Source of the DNA: Bdellovibrionales bacterium | GTDB taxonomy: Bacteria > Bdellovibrionota > UBA1018 | Direction: 5' to 3' | NCBI GenBank assembly: GCA_016786465.1 | Contig: JAEUWC010000014.1 | Coordinates: 1-64,000 of the forward strand | Length of the DNA: 64,000 nucleotides | Part shown: positions 34,403-42,229 of the stretch, in pieces | Position numbering within the stretch: position 1 is the stretch's first letter | Layout of the letters: each line of letters starts with the position of its first letter | The notes under the pieces: generated by a model | The model's database searches: none | What the model was told of the DNA's origin: nothing | What the model saw: the letters and a program-made list of their open reading frames with translations, nothing else | Translations under genes and position numbers: made by a program

Positions 34403-35236
34403 ATGAATCGCAATCTTGTTCTTTTCATGGGACTGGCCTTGGGCCTAATAGCCGGACCCGCTCACGCTCATGATCAGATGGACGACGATCTTGAAGTGGA
34501 TCTGAATGCTCCAAGTTCAAACGTCGACGAACTGCCCCCCGAACCCAAGCCTTCGCCCACCCCTTTGACAGAAGACGAACTTGCGGAATGGGAAATCGAA
34601 AACAAGATTCCGATGTCGCGGCGAAAGAAGCTTTCGTCCTGGCCTGGGACTTTTGCGGGTGTGCGCATTTCTTATTTGATGGGGGCTTCGACGGTTCCAA
34701 AATTGGGACTGGGAAGCGAATTGAACACGACTGCGGATCTGCCGTTTCGCGCGCCTCATATCGGAATTGATCTGGGATACACGCCCCGTTATTCCCACTG
34801 GGGAATCGGCTTTAGCTTCGATCTTTCAGCAGGGATGCCTAAATTGGACTATCTGAAGTCTTCGCCCATTCATGGGGTGGGCACCATTTACGCTAACTAT
34901 TCTCCTTACCGGACGGTCCGCTGGGTTTTTGGGGTGAACGTCTTAAGTCAAACCCAGCTGGTCTACTTTGGCGGCCAGACCCTGCGAATGCAGGGCTTTG
35001 GTTTTCGTGGCGGCGTGCACTTCAGATCCACCCGCACGAATTGGAAAGCCTTCGAAGTTTTCGCCCACGCGGGCTGGAATCAGTTGACCAACATCAGCGC
35101 AGGCTTTGGTGAAAACCAAGCGAACTACGACCCAAGAAAGTTTCTGGGTCAAGATGTATCGACTTTCAACGTCTGGGGTGTCACGGGCGTGCAGTACAAT
35201 TTCCAGTTCAAAGAAAAAGAAACTCGCGGCCTATAG
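34403..35236 (+). CDS. Secreted, probable outer-membrane beta-barrel protein
   Basis: A 277-residue exported protein: signal peptide MNRNLVLFMGLALGLIAGPAHAHD, an acidic Pro-rich linker (about 25-60), then a region of alternating hydrophobic/aromatic strands (AGVRISYLMG, IGIDLGYTPRYSHWGIGFSFDL, VFGVNVLSQTQLVYFGG). It ends GVQYNFQFKEKETRGL. This is typical of small outer-membrane barrels, though the final residue is not the usual Phe. It starts 13 nt after the Ig-repeat lipoprotein and is likely co-transcribed, so it could serve that protein. The end overlaps the convergent minus-strand gene by 6 nt. Confidence 0.7.
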   Translation: MNRNLVLFMGLALGLIAGPAHAHDQMDDDLEVDLNAPSSNVDELPPEPKPSPTPLTEDELAEWEIENKIPMSRRKKLSSWPGTFAGVRISYLMGASTVPKLGLGSELNTTADLPFRAPHIGIDLGYTPRYSHWGIGFSFDLSAGMPKLDYLKSSPIHGVGTIYANYSPYRTVRWVFGVNVLSQTQLVYFGGQTLRMQGFGFRGGVHFRSTRTNWKAFEVFAHAGWNQLTNISAGFGENQANYDPRKFLGQDVSTFNVWGVTGVQYNFQFKEKETRGL

Positions 35237-35707
35237 CTTTTGGAAGGTCAGTTTTTCTGTTTGTCCCGCTGCACAGAAAAGGTTCTGAGTACTTGGGATG
35301 TTGTACTGAAAAAGCTGGGTCCCGTTGGGAATGGTGATGTCGTAAGTGATCGAGATCAGCGTCGGTGAACAGTTGATTGGCGGGCATCCGCTTCCGCAAT
35401 CCAGGCTTTCAGGATTCTCGGTCACGGTTAGGCCCTTTCGCGTGTACTTTCCCAAAAAGGTCGCAGAAGGGCAGGTTCCTCCCGATAAGATCGTGGCAAA
35501 GTCACCGGTACCGTCAGAATTGGGTTTTCGATAAACGATCTGAAATGATGTGATTCCCGCCATCAAAGAACCCGGAGTTCCGTTGCAGTCAATAGACTGA
35601 ATGCTCCAGGTTCCAACTAGGGTGTCGGTCGAATCCTGAGCGCAGCTGGCCAGGTTGATCGCGGAAAAAAGAAGGATCGCAGCGTGAAGTCCGGTTCGGG
35701 ATTTCAT
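35231..35707 (-). CDS. Small putative lipoprotein
   Basis: A 158-residue protein. The ATG at 35707 is chosen over a further upstream TTG because it begins a proper lipoprotein signal, MKSRTGLHAAILLFSAINLASC, with Cys22 as lipid site. The mature part starts DSTDTLVGTWSIQSIDCNGTPG, resembling lipocalin-like/META-type 'GxW' starts, and contains paired cysteines (CGSGCPPINC). No catalytic motif. It could be a lipocalin-fold lipoprotein, but this rests on the GTW opening alone. Divergent from the QEGLA-type gene, with only about 40 nt between starts. Confidence 0.65.
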   Translation of the reverse strand: MKSRTGLHAAILLFSAINLASCAQDSTDTLVGTWSIQSIDCNGTPGSLMAGITSFQIVYRKPNSDGTGDFATILSGGTCPSATFLGKYTRKGLTVTENPESLDCGSGCPPINCSPTLISITYDITIPNGTQLFQYNIPSTQNLFCAAGQTEKLTFQKL

Positions 35708-35748
35708 CCCTTGGATTGTCCCCGGATCCTGTGTCAAACTCAATACAA

Positions 35749-37056
35749 ATGCCAAGCCAGGCGTGGACCACTTACAAAGAAAAAGTCCTGCATTTTTCGG
35801 AACGTATCGTCGATGCGCAGAAACCGATTCGCGTCCTTGACGCGATCAAATGGGATGCGTCGATTGAACGAGAACTTCGCGAAGGCAAGTTCAAAGTCAT
35901 GCCCAAGATTGGGCCAGACTATTACGAAAAGATTTCCATCGGTTTTGATCCCGATTCTAAACGCAATGAATTCAAGTCCATTATTCAAGACTTGCGCTCG
36001 ACTTTGGGAAAAGAAGATTCGGTCGGAGAACTTCTGATTTCAATTTGCGATCAGTATTTATTGACGGTCGATATGCTGGAAAGTCGGGGAACCAAAAATT
36101 TCTGGCAAAAAAGCCGTCTTCTTTACGGTTCCCCCAAAGACACTTTCTTTGGCGATAAGAACCGGATCTTGGATTTGGGCAAGATCATGTACTCGATCCT
36201 GGGCGGAATCGAAGAACACAAGATTGGAACTGCGATTGTCGACGACGTCCCGGCAGAAGAAGTCGTACGTGAATTGACCCAGCGTTTTCAAAGTTACTTT
36301 CCCGGAGACGGAATCGAAGCCAGGCTGTCGGACGGAATTGTTGCCGACGCGGCGGCGGGTGGGGATGTCGTCAAGATCAAGCAAAGTGCGCATTTTTCCC
36401 GCCGTGACATCGACATTCTGGAAGTTCATGAAGGGTGGGTTCACATCGGAACGACCCAGAATGGCAGCCATCAAAAAATCGCTAAGTGGTTGTCTAAAGG
36501 GCCGCCGCGGGTTGCCGCAACCCAAGAAGGTCTGGCTGTGATCATGGAAATCTTCACATTCAGAACCTACCCAGCGCGTGCGCGTGCGATCAATGATCGG
36601 ATTTTGGGAATCGATAAAGCTGAAGAGGGCGCAAATCTTTTAGAGCTGATCGAATTTTATCAAACCGAAGGCTACAGCGAAGACGAATGCATCATGAACG
36701 CCAAACGCGTGATGCGGGGTGGGGTGGTCGAAGGCGGGGCACCTTTTACCAAGGATTTGTCCTACTGTCGGGGATTCATTGAAAACTACAATTTTATGCG
36801 GGCTGCGATTCGGGCGGGAAGGCCTGAATACATCCCTTTTCTTTTTGTAGGGAAAATCCACGTCGATGACATTCCGCTTTTGTATCAAAAGTTTGAAGAG
36901 GGATTAATTGACCCTCCGCGTTACGTGCCCCAGCCTTTTCGAGACCTGTATGGTTTGATGGTTTGGTTGAGCTTTTCTAGCTTCTTGAATCAGATCGATT
37001 TGCACCAAGTTCAAGAACACTATGATAAACTTTTCAGTAGATACGGAGCTAAATAA
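35749..37056 (+). CDS. QEGLA-motif / MATCAP-like putative metallopeptidase (DUF1704)
   Basis: A 435-residue cytoplasmic protein of the DUF1704 family, often named flavohemoglobin expression-modulating QEGLA motif protein. Key sequence: HEGWVH at residues 227-232, an HExxxH arrangement, followed by TQEGLAVIMEIF, where the Glu probably completes a zinc site. Eukaryotic relatives (MATCAP/KIAA0895) are tubulin tyrosine carboxypeptidases that use HExxxH. The bacterial substrate is unknown and the flavohemoglobin name is historical. The ATG at 35749 is preferred to TTG 35716. It overlaps the next gene's ATG by one base (TAATG), hinting at coupled expression with a secreted prolyl isomerase. Confidence 0.82.
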   Translation: MPSQAWTTYKEKVLHFSERIVDAQKPIRVLDAIKWDASIERELREGKFKVMPKIGPDYYEKISIGFDPDSKRNEFKSIIQDLRSTLGKEDSVGELLISICDQYLLTVDMLESRGTKNFWQKSRLLYGSPKDTFFGDKNRILDLGKIMYSILGGIEEHKIGTAIVDDVPAEEVVRELTQRFQSYFPGDGIEARLSDGIVADAAAGGDVVKIKQSAHFSRRDIDILEVHEGWVHIGTTQNGSHQKIAKWLSKGPPRVAATQEGLAVIMEIFTFRTYPARARAINDRILGIDKAEEGANLLELIEFYQTEGYSEDECIMNAKRVMRGGVVEGGAPFTKDLSYCRGFIENYNFMRAAIRAGRPEYIPFLFVGKIHVDDIPLLYQKFEEGLIDPPRYVPQPFRDLYGLMVWLSFSSFLNQIDLHQVQEHYDKLFSRYGAK

Positions 37057-37877
37057 TGAACCCATTCAGGATGATTTCGGCGGTTGTATTCGGGCTTTCC
37101 ATTTTGGCCACTTCGGCTTTCGCAGCGACTGAAGTCGCGAAGGTCAACGGAAAGAGCATTTCGGACCAGGACGTGAAAGCGGCCCTAGCGTCAGTGTCCG
37201 ATGCACAAAGATCAGCCATATTGAAAGACGCCCAAGCCAAGCGAAACGTGCTTCAGGGAATCATCGATCAGGAAATCATGCTTCAGGAAGCCGAAAAGCT
37301 GAAGATTGACCAATCCCAGGCGTACAAAGATGCTTTGGCGGCGTTTCGTAAACAGTATTTGATGGCGCAGGTTTTGGAAAAGTCAGTCGCTCCTAAAGTT
37401 ACCGAGTCAGGCGCCAAGCGATTCTACGAATCGAACAAGCAAAATTTCAGCACCGATCGCGTCCACGTCCAACACATCTTGGTCACCGACGAACTTCAAG
37501 CGAAAGACATCCTTTCCAAGGCCAAAGAAAAAGACGCCGACTTCATGGCGCTGGCCGAAAAGTTTTCAAAGGACCCGTCTGCAAAAAACAATCGTGGCGA
37601 CATCGGCCCGATCAATCGCGACAGTCCTTTCGTCGCGGAATTCAAGAATGCCGCTTTCAATGGAAAGAAAGGCGAAATCATCGGGCCAGTGAAGACGGCG
37701 TTCGGTTATCATGTGATCAAAGTCGTCGATAAGTATGTGGGTCGCGCCTTGAATTATGACGAAGTCGAACTTCAAGTGAAGACGGCATTTCGCGAAGGTT
37801 TGATTCGCGAATTGGTCGGCCAGCTAAAAAGCCAAGCCAAAGTCCAAATTAACGACAAGGCCCTGAACAGCCTGTAG
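37056..37877 (+). CDS. Periplasmic peptidyl-prolyl isomerase (parvulin/PpiC type)
   Basis: A 273-residue exported folding catalyst. Signal peptide ends TSAFAATE. A SurA-like N-terminal helical domain follows (about 25-125, VAKVNGKSISDQDVKAAL), then a parvulin rotamase domain (about 130-230). The domain has the family motifs VHVQHILV, DPSAKNNRGDIGPI and GPVKTAFGYHVIKV. A short helical tail completes it. It resembles PrsA/SurA-type chaperones that help outer-membrane or secreted proteins fold, fitting this secretion-rich genome. Start codon overlaps the upstream stop; the next gene (papain-like protease) begins 2 nt after its stop, so it may fold that enzyme. Confidence 0.93.
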   Translation: MNPFRMISAVVFGLSILATSAFAATEVAKVNGKSISDQDVKAALASVSDAQRSAILKDAQAKRNVLQGIIDQEIMLQEAEKLKIDQSQAYKDALAAFRKQYLMAQVLEKSVAPKVTESGAKRFYESNKQNFSTDRVHVQHILVTDELQAKDILSKAKEKDADFMALAEKFSKDPSAKNNRGDIGPINRDSPFVAEFKNAAFNGKKGEIIGPVKTAFGYHVIKVVDKYVGRALNYDEVELQVKTAFREGLIRELVGQLKSQAKVQINDKALNSL

Positions 37878-37879
37878 TC

Positions 37880-38938
37880 GTGCTTTTTCAGACGCTTTTT
37901 ATTTTGGTTTTGTCCTTGGGGTGGAACGCCTGGGCGCAAAAGCGGCCAGCTTGGTATCAGCCTTTGACTCGGGAACAGTGTCCTAGTTTTGACCTTTCCC
38001 AGCATTTTTCCCAGCAAGACCGGGATCAGAAGTACAGTCTGTGTTGGGCCTACGTCACTGCTGCACTTTTTGAAGAAGAACTTTGTCTTCGTTCACCAGA
38101 AAGCTGCGGAAAAACTTTTCTTTCTCCTGCCGACGTGGCTCGGCATTCTTTCAATTTCAGTGAAGGAGCCTTTGGCCGAGAAGCGGTAGGAGATGTTTCG
38201 AAAACGGGTGGGATTTGTCCGGACGATCTTGCACAAGTCGACCAGTTTCAGCCGCAATCCTTCAATTGGAAGATTGAAAAAGAAATGATGAAACTGGACA
38301 GCAAGTACACAGCGATGTGTCGCGCCGATCAGAAAGCGGGATTCGATCCCGATTCGTTTCAAAAGACGTTTCGTGACGATATCGAAAAAATCGCCGGAAT
38401 GGTGAATGCAGCACCCGGGGAAGATCCTGACCTATCCAGAAAACTTTTTCAGGCTTTGCAGAATCGCGACGAACCCAGACGAATGGTGGCGGAGGTCGTG
38501 ATTCCGAAAGGCTGTGCACAGAATCGGATTGCGTTTCCCGGCATCGAGGCCAAGGTTTTCTGGGATCCCAAGCGGATTCGCGAAAATTTGATTGAAGGGT
38601 TTCAGCAAGGAAGAAGTTCTTCGGTATCAGTTTGTTCGACGAATTATGAAAAGCTTTTGGAAATGCGGGACGGAAAGAAGCCGAGCCGGATCGGACGCTT
38701 TCTTCGATCTCTTCCGTTGGTCGGAAAAAAGAATCCCTACAAAAAGGATCCGTATTCGTGCGCCGATCACGAAGTCGTGGTCAACGGAATGCGATGGAAC
38801 GAAGAAAAGCAGGCCTGTGAAGTTCACATGCGCAACACCTGGGGTGATGACGGAACGCTCAGCGGATGGGAATCTGCCGATGACGTTCTTCCCTTCATCG
38901 CAAACGGGTTTTATCTGACAAAAAAGGCTGCAATTTAA
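37880..38938 (+). CDS. Secreted papain-like cysteine protease
   Basis: A 352-residue exported protein with a short signal peptide (ends NAWAQ). It carries the papain triad pattern: Cys55 in QKYSLCWAY with the oxyanion-type Gln at 50, His297 in CADHEVVVNGM, and Asn319 in RNTWG. The order Q-C-H-N and the spacing fit family C1, although about 240 residues lie between Cys and His, with an inserted helical region. Several cysteines suggest disulfides. The GTG start follows the prolyl isomerase gene by two bases. A role in degrading external or prey protein is plausible for a predator but unproven. Confidence 0.72.
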   Translation: MLFQTLFILVLSLGWNAWAQKRPAWYQPLTREQCPSFDLSQHFSQQDRDQKYSLCWAYVTAALFEEELCLRSPESCGKTFLSPADVARHSFNFSEGAFGREAVGDVSKTGGICPDDLAQVDQFQPQSFNWKIEKEMMKLDSKYTAMCRADQKAGFDPDSFQKTFRDDIEKIAGMVNAAPGEDPDLSRKLFQALQNRDEPRRMVAEVVIPKGCAQNRIAFPGIEAKVFWDPKRIRENLIEGFQQGRSSSVSVCSTNYEKLLEMRDGKKPSRIGRFLRSLPLVGKKNPYKKDPYSCADHEVVVNGMRWNEEKQACEVHMRNTWGDDGTLSGWESADDVLPFIANGFYLTKKAAI

Positions 38939-38997
38939 AGCACTTAGGATAGCTTCGAATTTGCGAAGATTTTGCCCTCGGAAGCCGAAAAGAAGGG

Positions 38998-39489
38998 GTG
39001 AGATTTCAAAGGTTTGGAATCGTGTTTGGGTGGCTGATTTTGGCGCTTGCGTCATGCGCACCCTCGCAGCCGATGCCATCCGGTCGAGCCCCGGAAATCG
39101 TACAGCCCTATACAGGAATTCAGGTCGGGACCAGCACTGCAGACCAGGTCTTTGGCCGCCTGGGGAACCCGGATCTTCGACAAAATTCTTTCAAGCTTTC
39201 AGGCGTAGTCTTTTACAGCTACTCGAACCGAGGCGATCGCCTTCGCCTTCAGGAAAAGAATGGGCGAATCGTCGCCGAATTTCGCGAGCCCGCCGTCTTT
39301 AGTCCGCAAGCGACGCTTTGGTACTACAGAAATCTTTGGGCCGACACTCGAACCGAATTCAGGCCCTATGTTGGATCTTCTCACGTCCACGGAAGTCACC
39401 TTCGCGTTTTTGTGGCTCCGGATTTGGGCGTCGGAGCCGTCTACGATCCTTCAACTGATCGGGTCATCGAGGTGATTCGATATGAGTAA
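38998..39489 (+). CDS. Putative SmpA/OmlA-like lipoprotein
   Basis: A 163-residue lipoprotein with signal ending LALASC, Cys20. The mature region has the pattern GIQVGTSTADQVFGRLGNPDLRQN, which resembles the SmpA/OmlA (BamE) domain opening in which a G...T...V...LG.P motif is typical. The rest is beta-rich and ends VEVIRYE-like (DRVIEVIRYE). A GTG start at 38998 follows AAGGGG. It overlaps the start of the next lipoprotein gene by 8 nt. The BamE-type fold is my by-eye reading; function unknown. Confidence 0.65.
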   Translation: MRFQRFGIVFGWLILALASCAPSQPMPSGRAPEIVQPYTGIQVGTSTADQVFGRLGNPDLRQNSFKLSGVVFYSYSNRGDRLRLQEKNGRIVAEFREPAVFSPQATLWYYRNLWADTRTEFRPYVGSSHVHGSHLRVFVAPDLGVGAVYDPSTDRVIEVIRYE

Positions 39490-42229
39490 GCGTCTAAGCT
39501 TACTGACTTTGGGAACCGTGGTTCTTGCGTTGGGTTGCCAGCCCAAGCGCGCCGCTTTTTTCCCCAGCTGGTTTGGGACAATGGGTAGGACGGATTCCGT
39601 GAGTGTGGGTCGTCGGCCCGCACAAGCACCGGCGCCCGTGGTCTTAGGTACATTTCGAAACGGAATTCAGTGCAAGGGATCGGGTGAAACTTCCGACGAA
39701 ATCCGTCGTTACATTGCAAATCAGGAAAAGACCCTGGGTTCAGCACGCTTCAAAGCTGAATTCAACGGAACGACTTTTGAATCCTTAACTTTGGGAGAGT
39801 GGGATTACCTGGAACACGTCAAGCGCGTAAACCGGGACCGCGTTCGCGAGATGAAGTGGTCCACAGAAAGAACGTCGTGGTTGATCGATCCCAGTATTCA
39901 AGTCCAAGGCTGCAGCGGGCTGCCTTGCGTGATCAATCGCGCGTATAAAAAGGCCGATGACGATCCGGCCGGGTACCACCACTATGCCTTCTTTTTGAAG
40001 ACAGGTTACATTCTAAACGCAAGTGACCAGATCCTGGATTACACCGAAGCTGACTTTCCCGATTACAAGACGGGCAAGCCTTCGGCAACCGCGTTGAAGC
40101 GAGAAGATTTCTTCTTTTCCAGTTCCGAACTTCAGGCGTTTCAGCGTCTTGCCCAAAGTCTGCCCACCGAACTGAAGAACTTGCCTTCGCTTGTTCCGAT
40201 TTATCGAGTTCCTAAGACGCGCGCGATTCCGAAAGTGCCCGCACCGGCATGCGGGGTGTCGCGCGGGAACTGGCGTATTTACACTTACACTGACACCGGA
40301 AGGGTCGTCGTTCGAATGATTCCGCTGGATGTGTACTTTACGGACAAGTGCTTGGCGATTGGTTCGACGCCTCAAGACCCTTATCAAGGATTCTTCTATG
40401 AAGCTGCAACCCACGAACTGGGTCACCATCTGGACTTTTCGTCACGAGAGCCCCTGAACCAGCAGTTCAGTGAATCGGATGTTTGGATCAACGAATCCTC
40501 GTGGATCGTTGAAAAGGGAACAAGGAAGAACAGTGAAGGGAAAGACGAATTTTACGAAGACTGGAAGCACGGTGAGCAAGCGGCTTTTGTATCTGATTAT
40601 GCCAAAGACTCGCCAGTTGAAGATTTCGCCGAATCTGTGGCCCATTTTCGAATCAGACCCGCAGAACTTGAAAAAAAGGCTCCAAACAAGCTGAAGATTT
40701 TACAAGAAAGGGTCTTTGGAAAAAGAAGTTATACCCAGGCAGGGGTTTTGGAACAATACGCCGATCGTGCTGTGCAGGCCGTTCGTCAGGAGTTTCCCGA
40801 AATTCTTTCGGTCTGCGGAAGTGGGTCGGATCCTTCTGAATCCGATCGCGCCTACCTGCCGCTGCCGGCAAACTGGGGCGAGCCGGTTCAAACTTGCATT
40901 CAGGGTCGGGTTCAAAAAGCTTTCATAGCGACTCTTCAGGAAATTTCGGCATCGGCAGCGGATTCGTGTCAATTCTTGGCAAGCAAAGAGAACATCGGAC
41001 TATTGGAAAGCCTTTTTGTCGAAAGGATTGAGGAAGCCTTTGCTTGGCTACCCGATCAAGTCAGTCTCACACCCGACGACCTGGGACGTCGAATCGCTCA
41101 GTTTCGTGACCAAATCGCACAAGGGACTGATCCGCGGGAAATCGCGTTTGACTGTCGCACGGATCCAAGTCCGATGAATTGTTATCAGAAGACTTTGGAC
41201 GTCGGTTTTGACCAAGTGGCATCGAAGTCTTCGGTAGTTTTGGATCGGACGATCCTGGAAGCCGAAAAGGCCGTTCAAAGAAATCGTAAACCTTACCCAC
41301 TTGCGAAGTCTGAAGTGAACGCCTACTTCCGTTGGATTCTTTTGGGAAGTGGCCGTTTGATTGAAAAAGCTGCTGCGAATCGTATTGCACCTTGTGTTTC
41401 AAAATGGATTGCAAAGGGTAAACCTAGAACTTTAACTTCGGAAACCGGTAGAAGCTGGTTGGTGCATCCTTATTCGGGAAAAATGCTGAACATCCCAGGG
41501 ATGGTTCTTGAATGCATCAATCGTGATTTTGACCAGGAAATTTCGCGCGTTTTCGATAATTGGGCCAGTCAGCGAAAAGACCTGGGTGTCCCTACCGAAG
41601 GTGAAATCCGTAAAGAAGCCGAATTTTTGTTGAAGCGCGACTATCTGGATTCGATCGACGCCAGAATTCAAGAAGGAGACGCAACTGCGCTGCAGGCTTG
41701 GACGAAGTTGGAAGAACCTGTGAAAAAGGAACTTCTTGCGTCGCTGACCAAGAATTCATCTTGGGTTCCAAGTAAGCTAGGATCGGATGCATTAAGTCGG
41801 GAATGCTTCAAGGCGGCAGCCCCGCTTTTTGAAAAGGCTACGACTTCAGCCCCAGTGCCCTTGACCTATTCATTGGCGGACTACCGTTCGAAGTGGGTCG
41901 GAGAAGTCTGCGCACAAGTTTCAAGCAGTCCAGCGATTGCAGCCCTTCAAACGGAAAATGCATGGCAGGTTGCGCTGAAGGATTCAGAACGCCTAGCGAA
42001 GTTCTATTTGGATGATTCTTGGAACAGTTGCAAAAAAATGCACCGAACTTCAAAAAACAAAAGAACGACCTGTTTTCAAATCGGCTGGGACGGCGCGATT
42101 TCCCGCGCGGTCCGATTCTGGACGACTTCGGACTTGGGCAAGCCGTTTGCACAGCGAGTCCAGTCGGTCAAAGACTACTTGAAGCGTCCAGAAGTCGTGA
42201 AGCGCCTGAAAAGTGCTTACGAATTATAG
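39482..42229 (+). CDS. Large lipoprotein with zinc-metallopeptidase motif
   Basis: A 915-residue lipoprotein: signal ends VVLALGC with Cys19. A HELGHHLDF motif at residues 311-319 is the classical HExxH zinc site. It is followed about 20 residues later by NESSWIVEKG and later by EDFAESVAHFR, which could supply the third ligand (Glu) as in Glu-zincins. The remaining 550 residues are helical with few landmarks. Thus a surface or periplasmic metallopeptidase is likely, though the family is not one I can name. Starts inside the end of the preceding lipoprotein gene; its stop overlaps the convergent response regulator by 13 nt. Confidence 0.72.
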   Translation: MSKRLSLLTLGTVVLALGCQPKRAAFFPSWFGTMGRTDSVSVGRRPAQAPAPVVLGTFRNGIQCKGSGETSDEIRRYIANQEKTLGSARFKAEFNGTTFESLTLGEWDYLEHVKRVNRDRVREMKWSTERTSWLIDPSIQVQGCSGLPCVINRAYKKADDDPAGYHHYAFFLKTGYILNASDQILDYTEADFPDYKTGKPSATALKREDFFFSSSELQAFQRLAQSLPTELKNLPSLVPIYRVPKTRAIPKVPAPACGVSRGNWRIYTYTDTGRVVVRMIPLDVYFTDKCLAIGSTPQDPYQGFFYEAATHELGHHLDFSSREPLNQQFSESDVWINESSWIVEKGTRKNSEGKDEFYEDWKHGEQAAFVSDYAKDSPVEDFAESVAHFRIRPAELEKKAPNKLKILQERVFGKRSYTQAGVLEQYADRAVQAVRQEFPEILSVCGSGSDPSESDRAYLPLPANWGEPVQTCIQGRVQKAFIATLQEISASAADSCQFLASKENIGLLESLFVERIEEAFAWLPDQVSLTPDDLGRRIAQFRDQIAQGTDPREIAFDCRTDPSPMNCYQKTLDVGFDQVASKSSVVLDRTILEAEKAVQRNRKPYPLAKSEVNAYFRWILLGSGRLIEKAAANRIAPCVSKWIAKGKPRTLTSETGRSWLVHPYSGKMLNIPGMVLECINRDFDQEISRVFDNWASQRKDLGVPTEGEIRKEAEFLLKRDYLDSIDARIQEGDATALQAWTKLEEPVKKELLASLTKNSSWVPSKLGSDALSRECFKAAAPLFEKATTSAPVPLTYSLADYRSKWVGEVCAQVSSSPAIAALQTENAWQVALKDSERLAKFYLDDSWNSCKKMHRTSKNKRTTCFQIGWDGAISRAVRFWTTSDLGKPFAQRVQSVKDYLKRPEVVKRLKSAYEL

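Noticed and set aside
38953-38972. CTTCG/CGAAG hairpin followed by TTTT after the papain-like protease gene
   Set aside because: Stem of only five pairs and a four-base T stretch; too weak to call a terminator with confidence.
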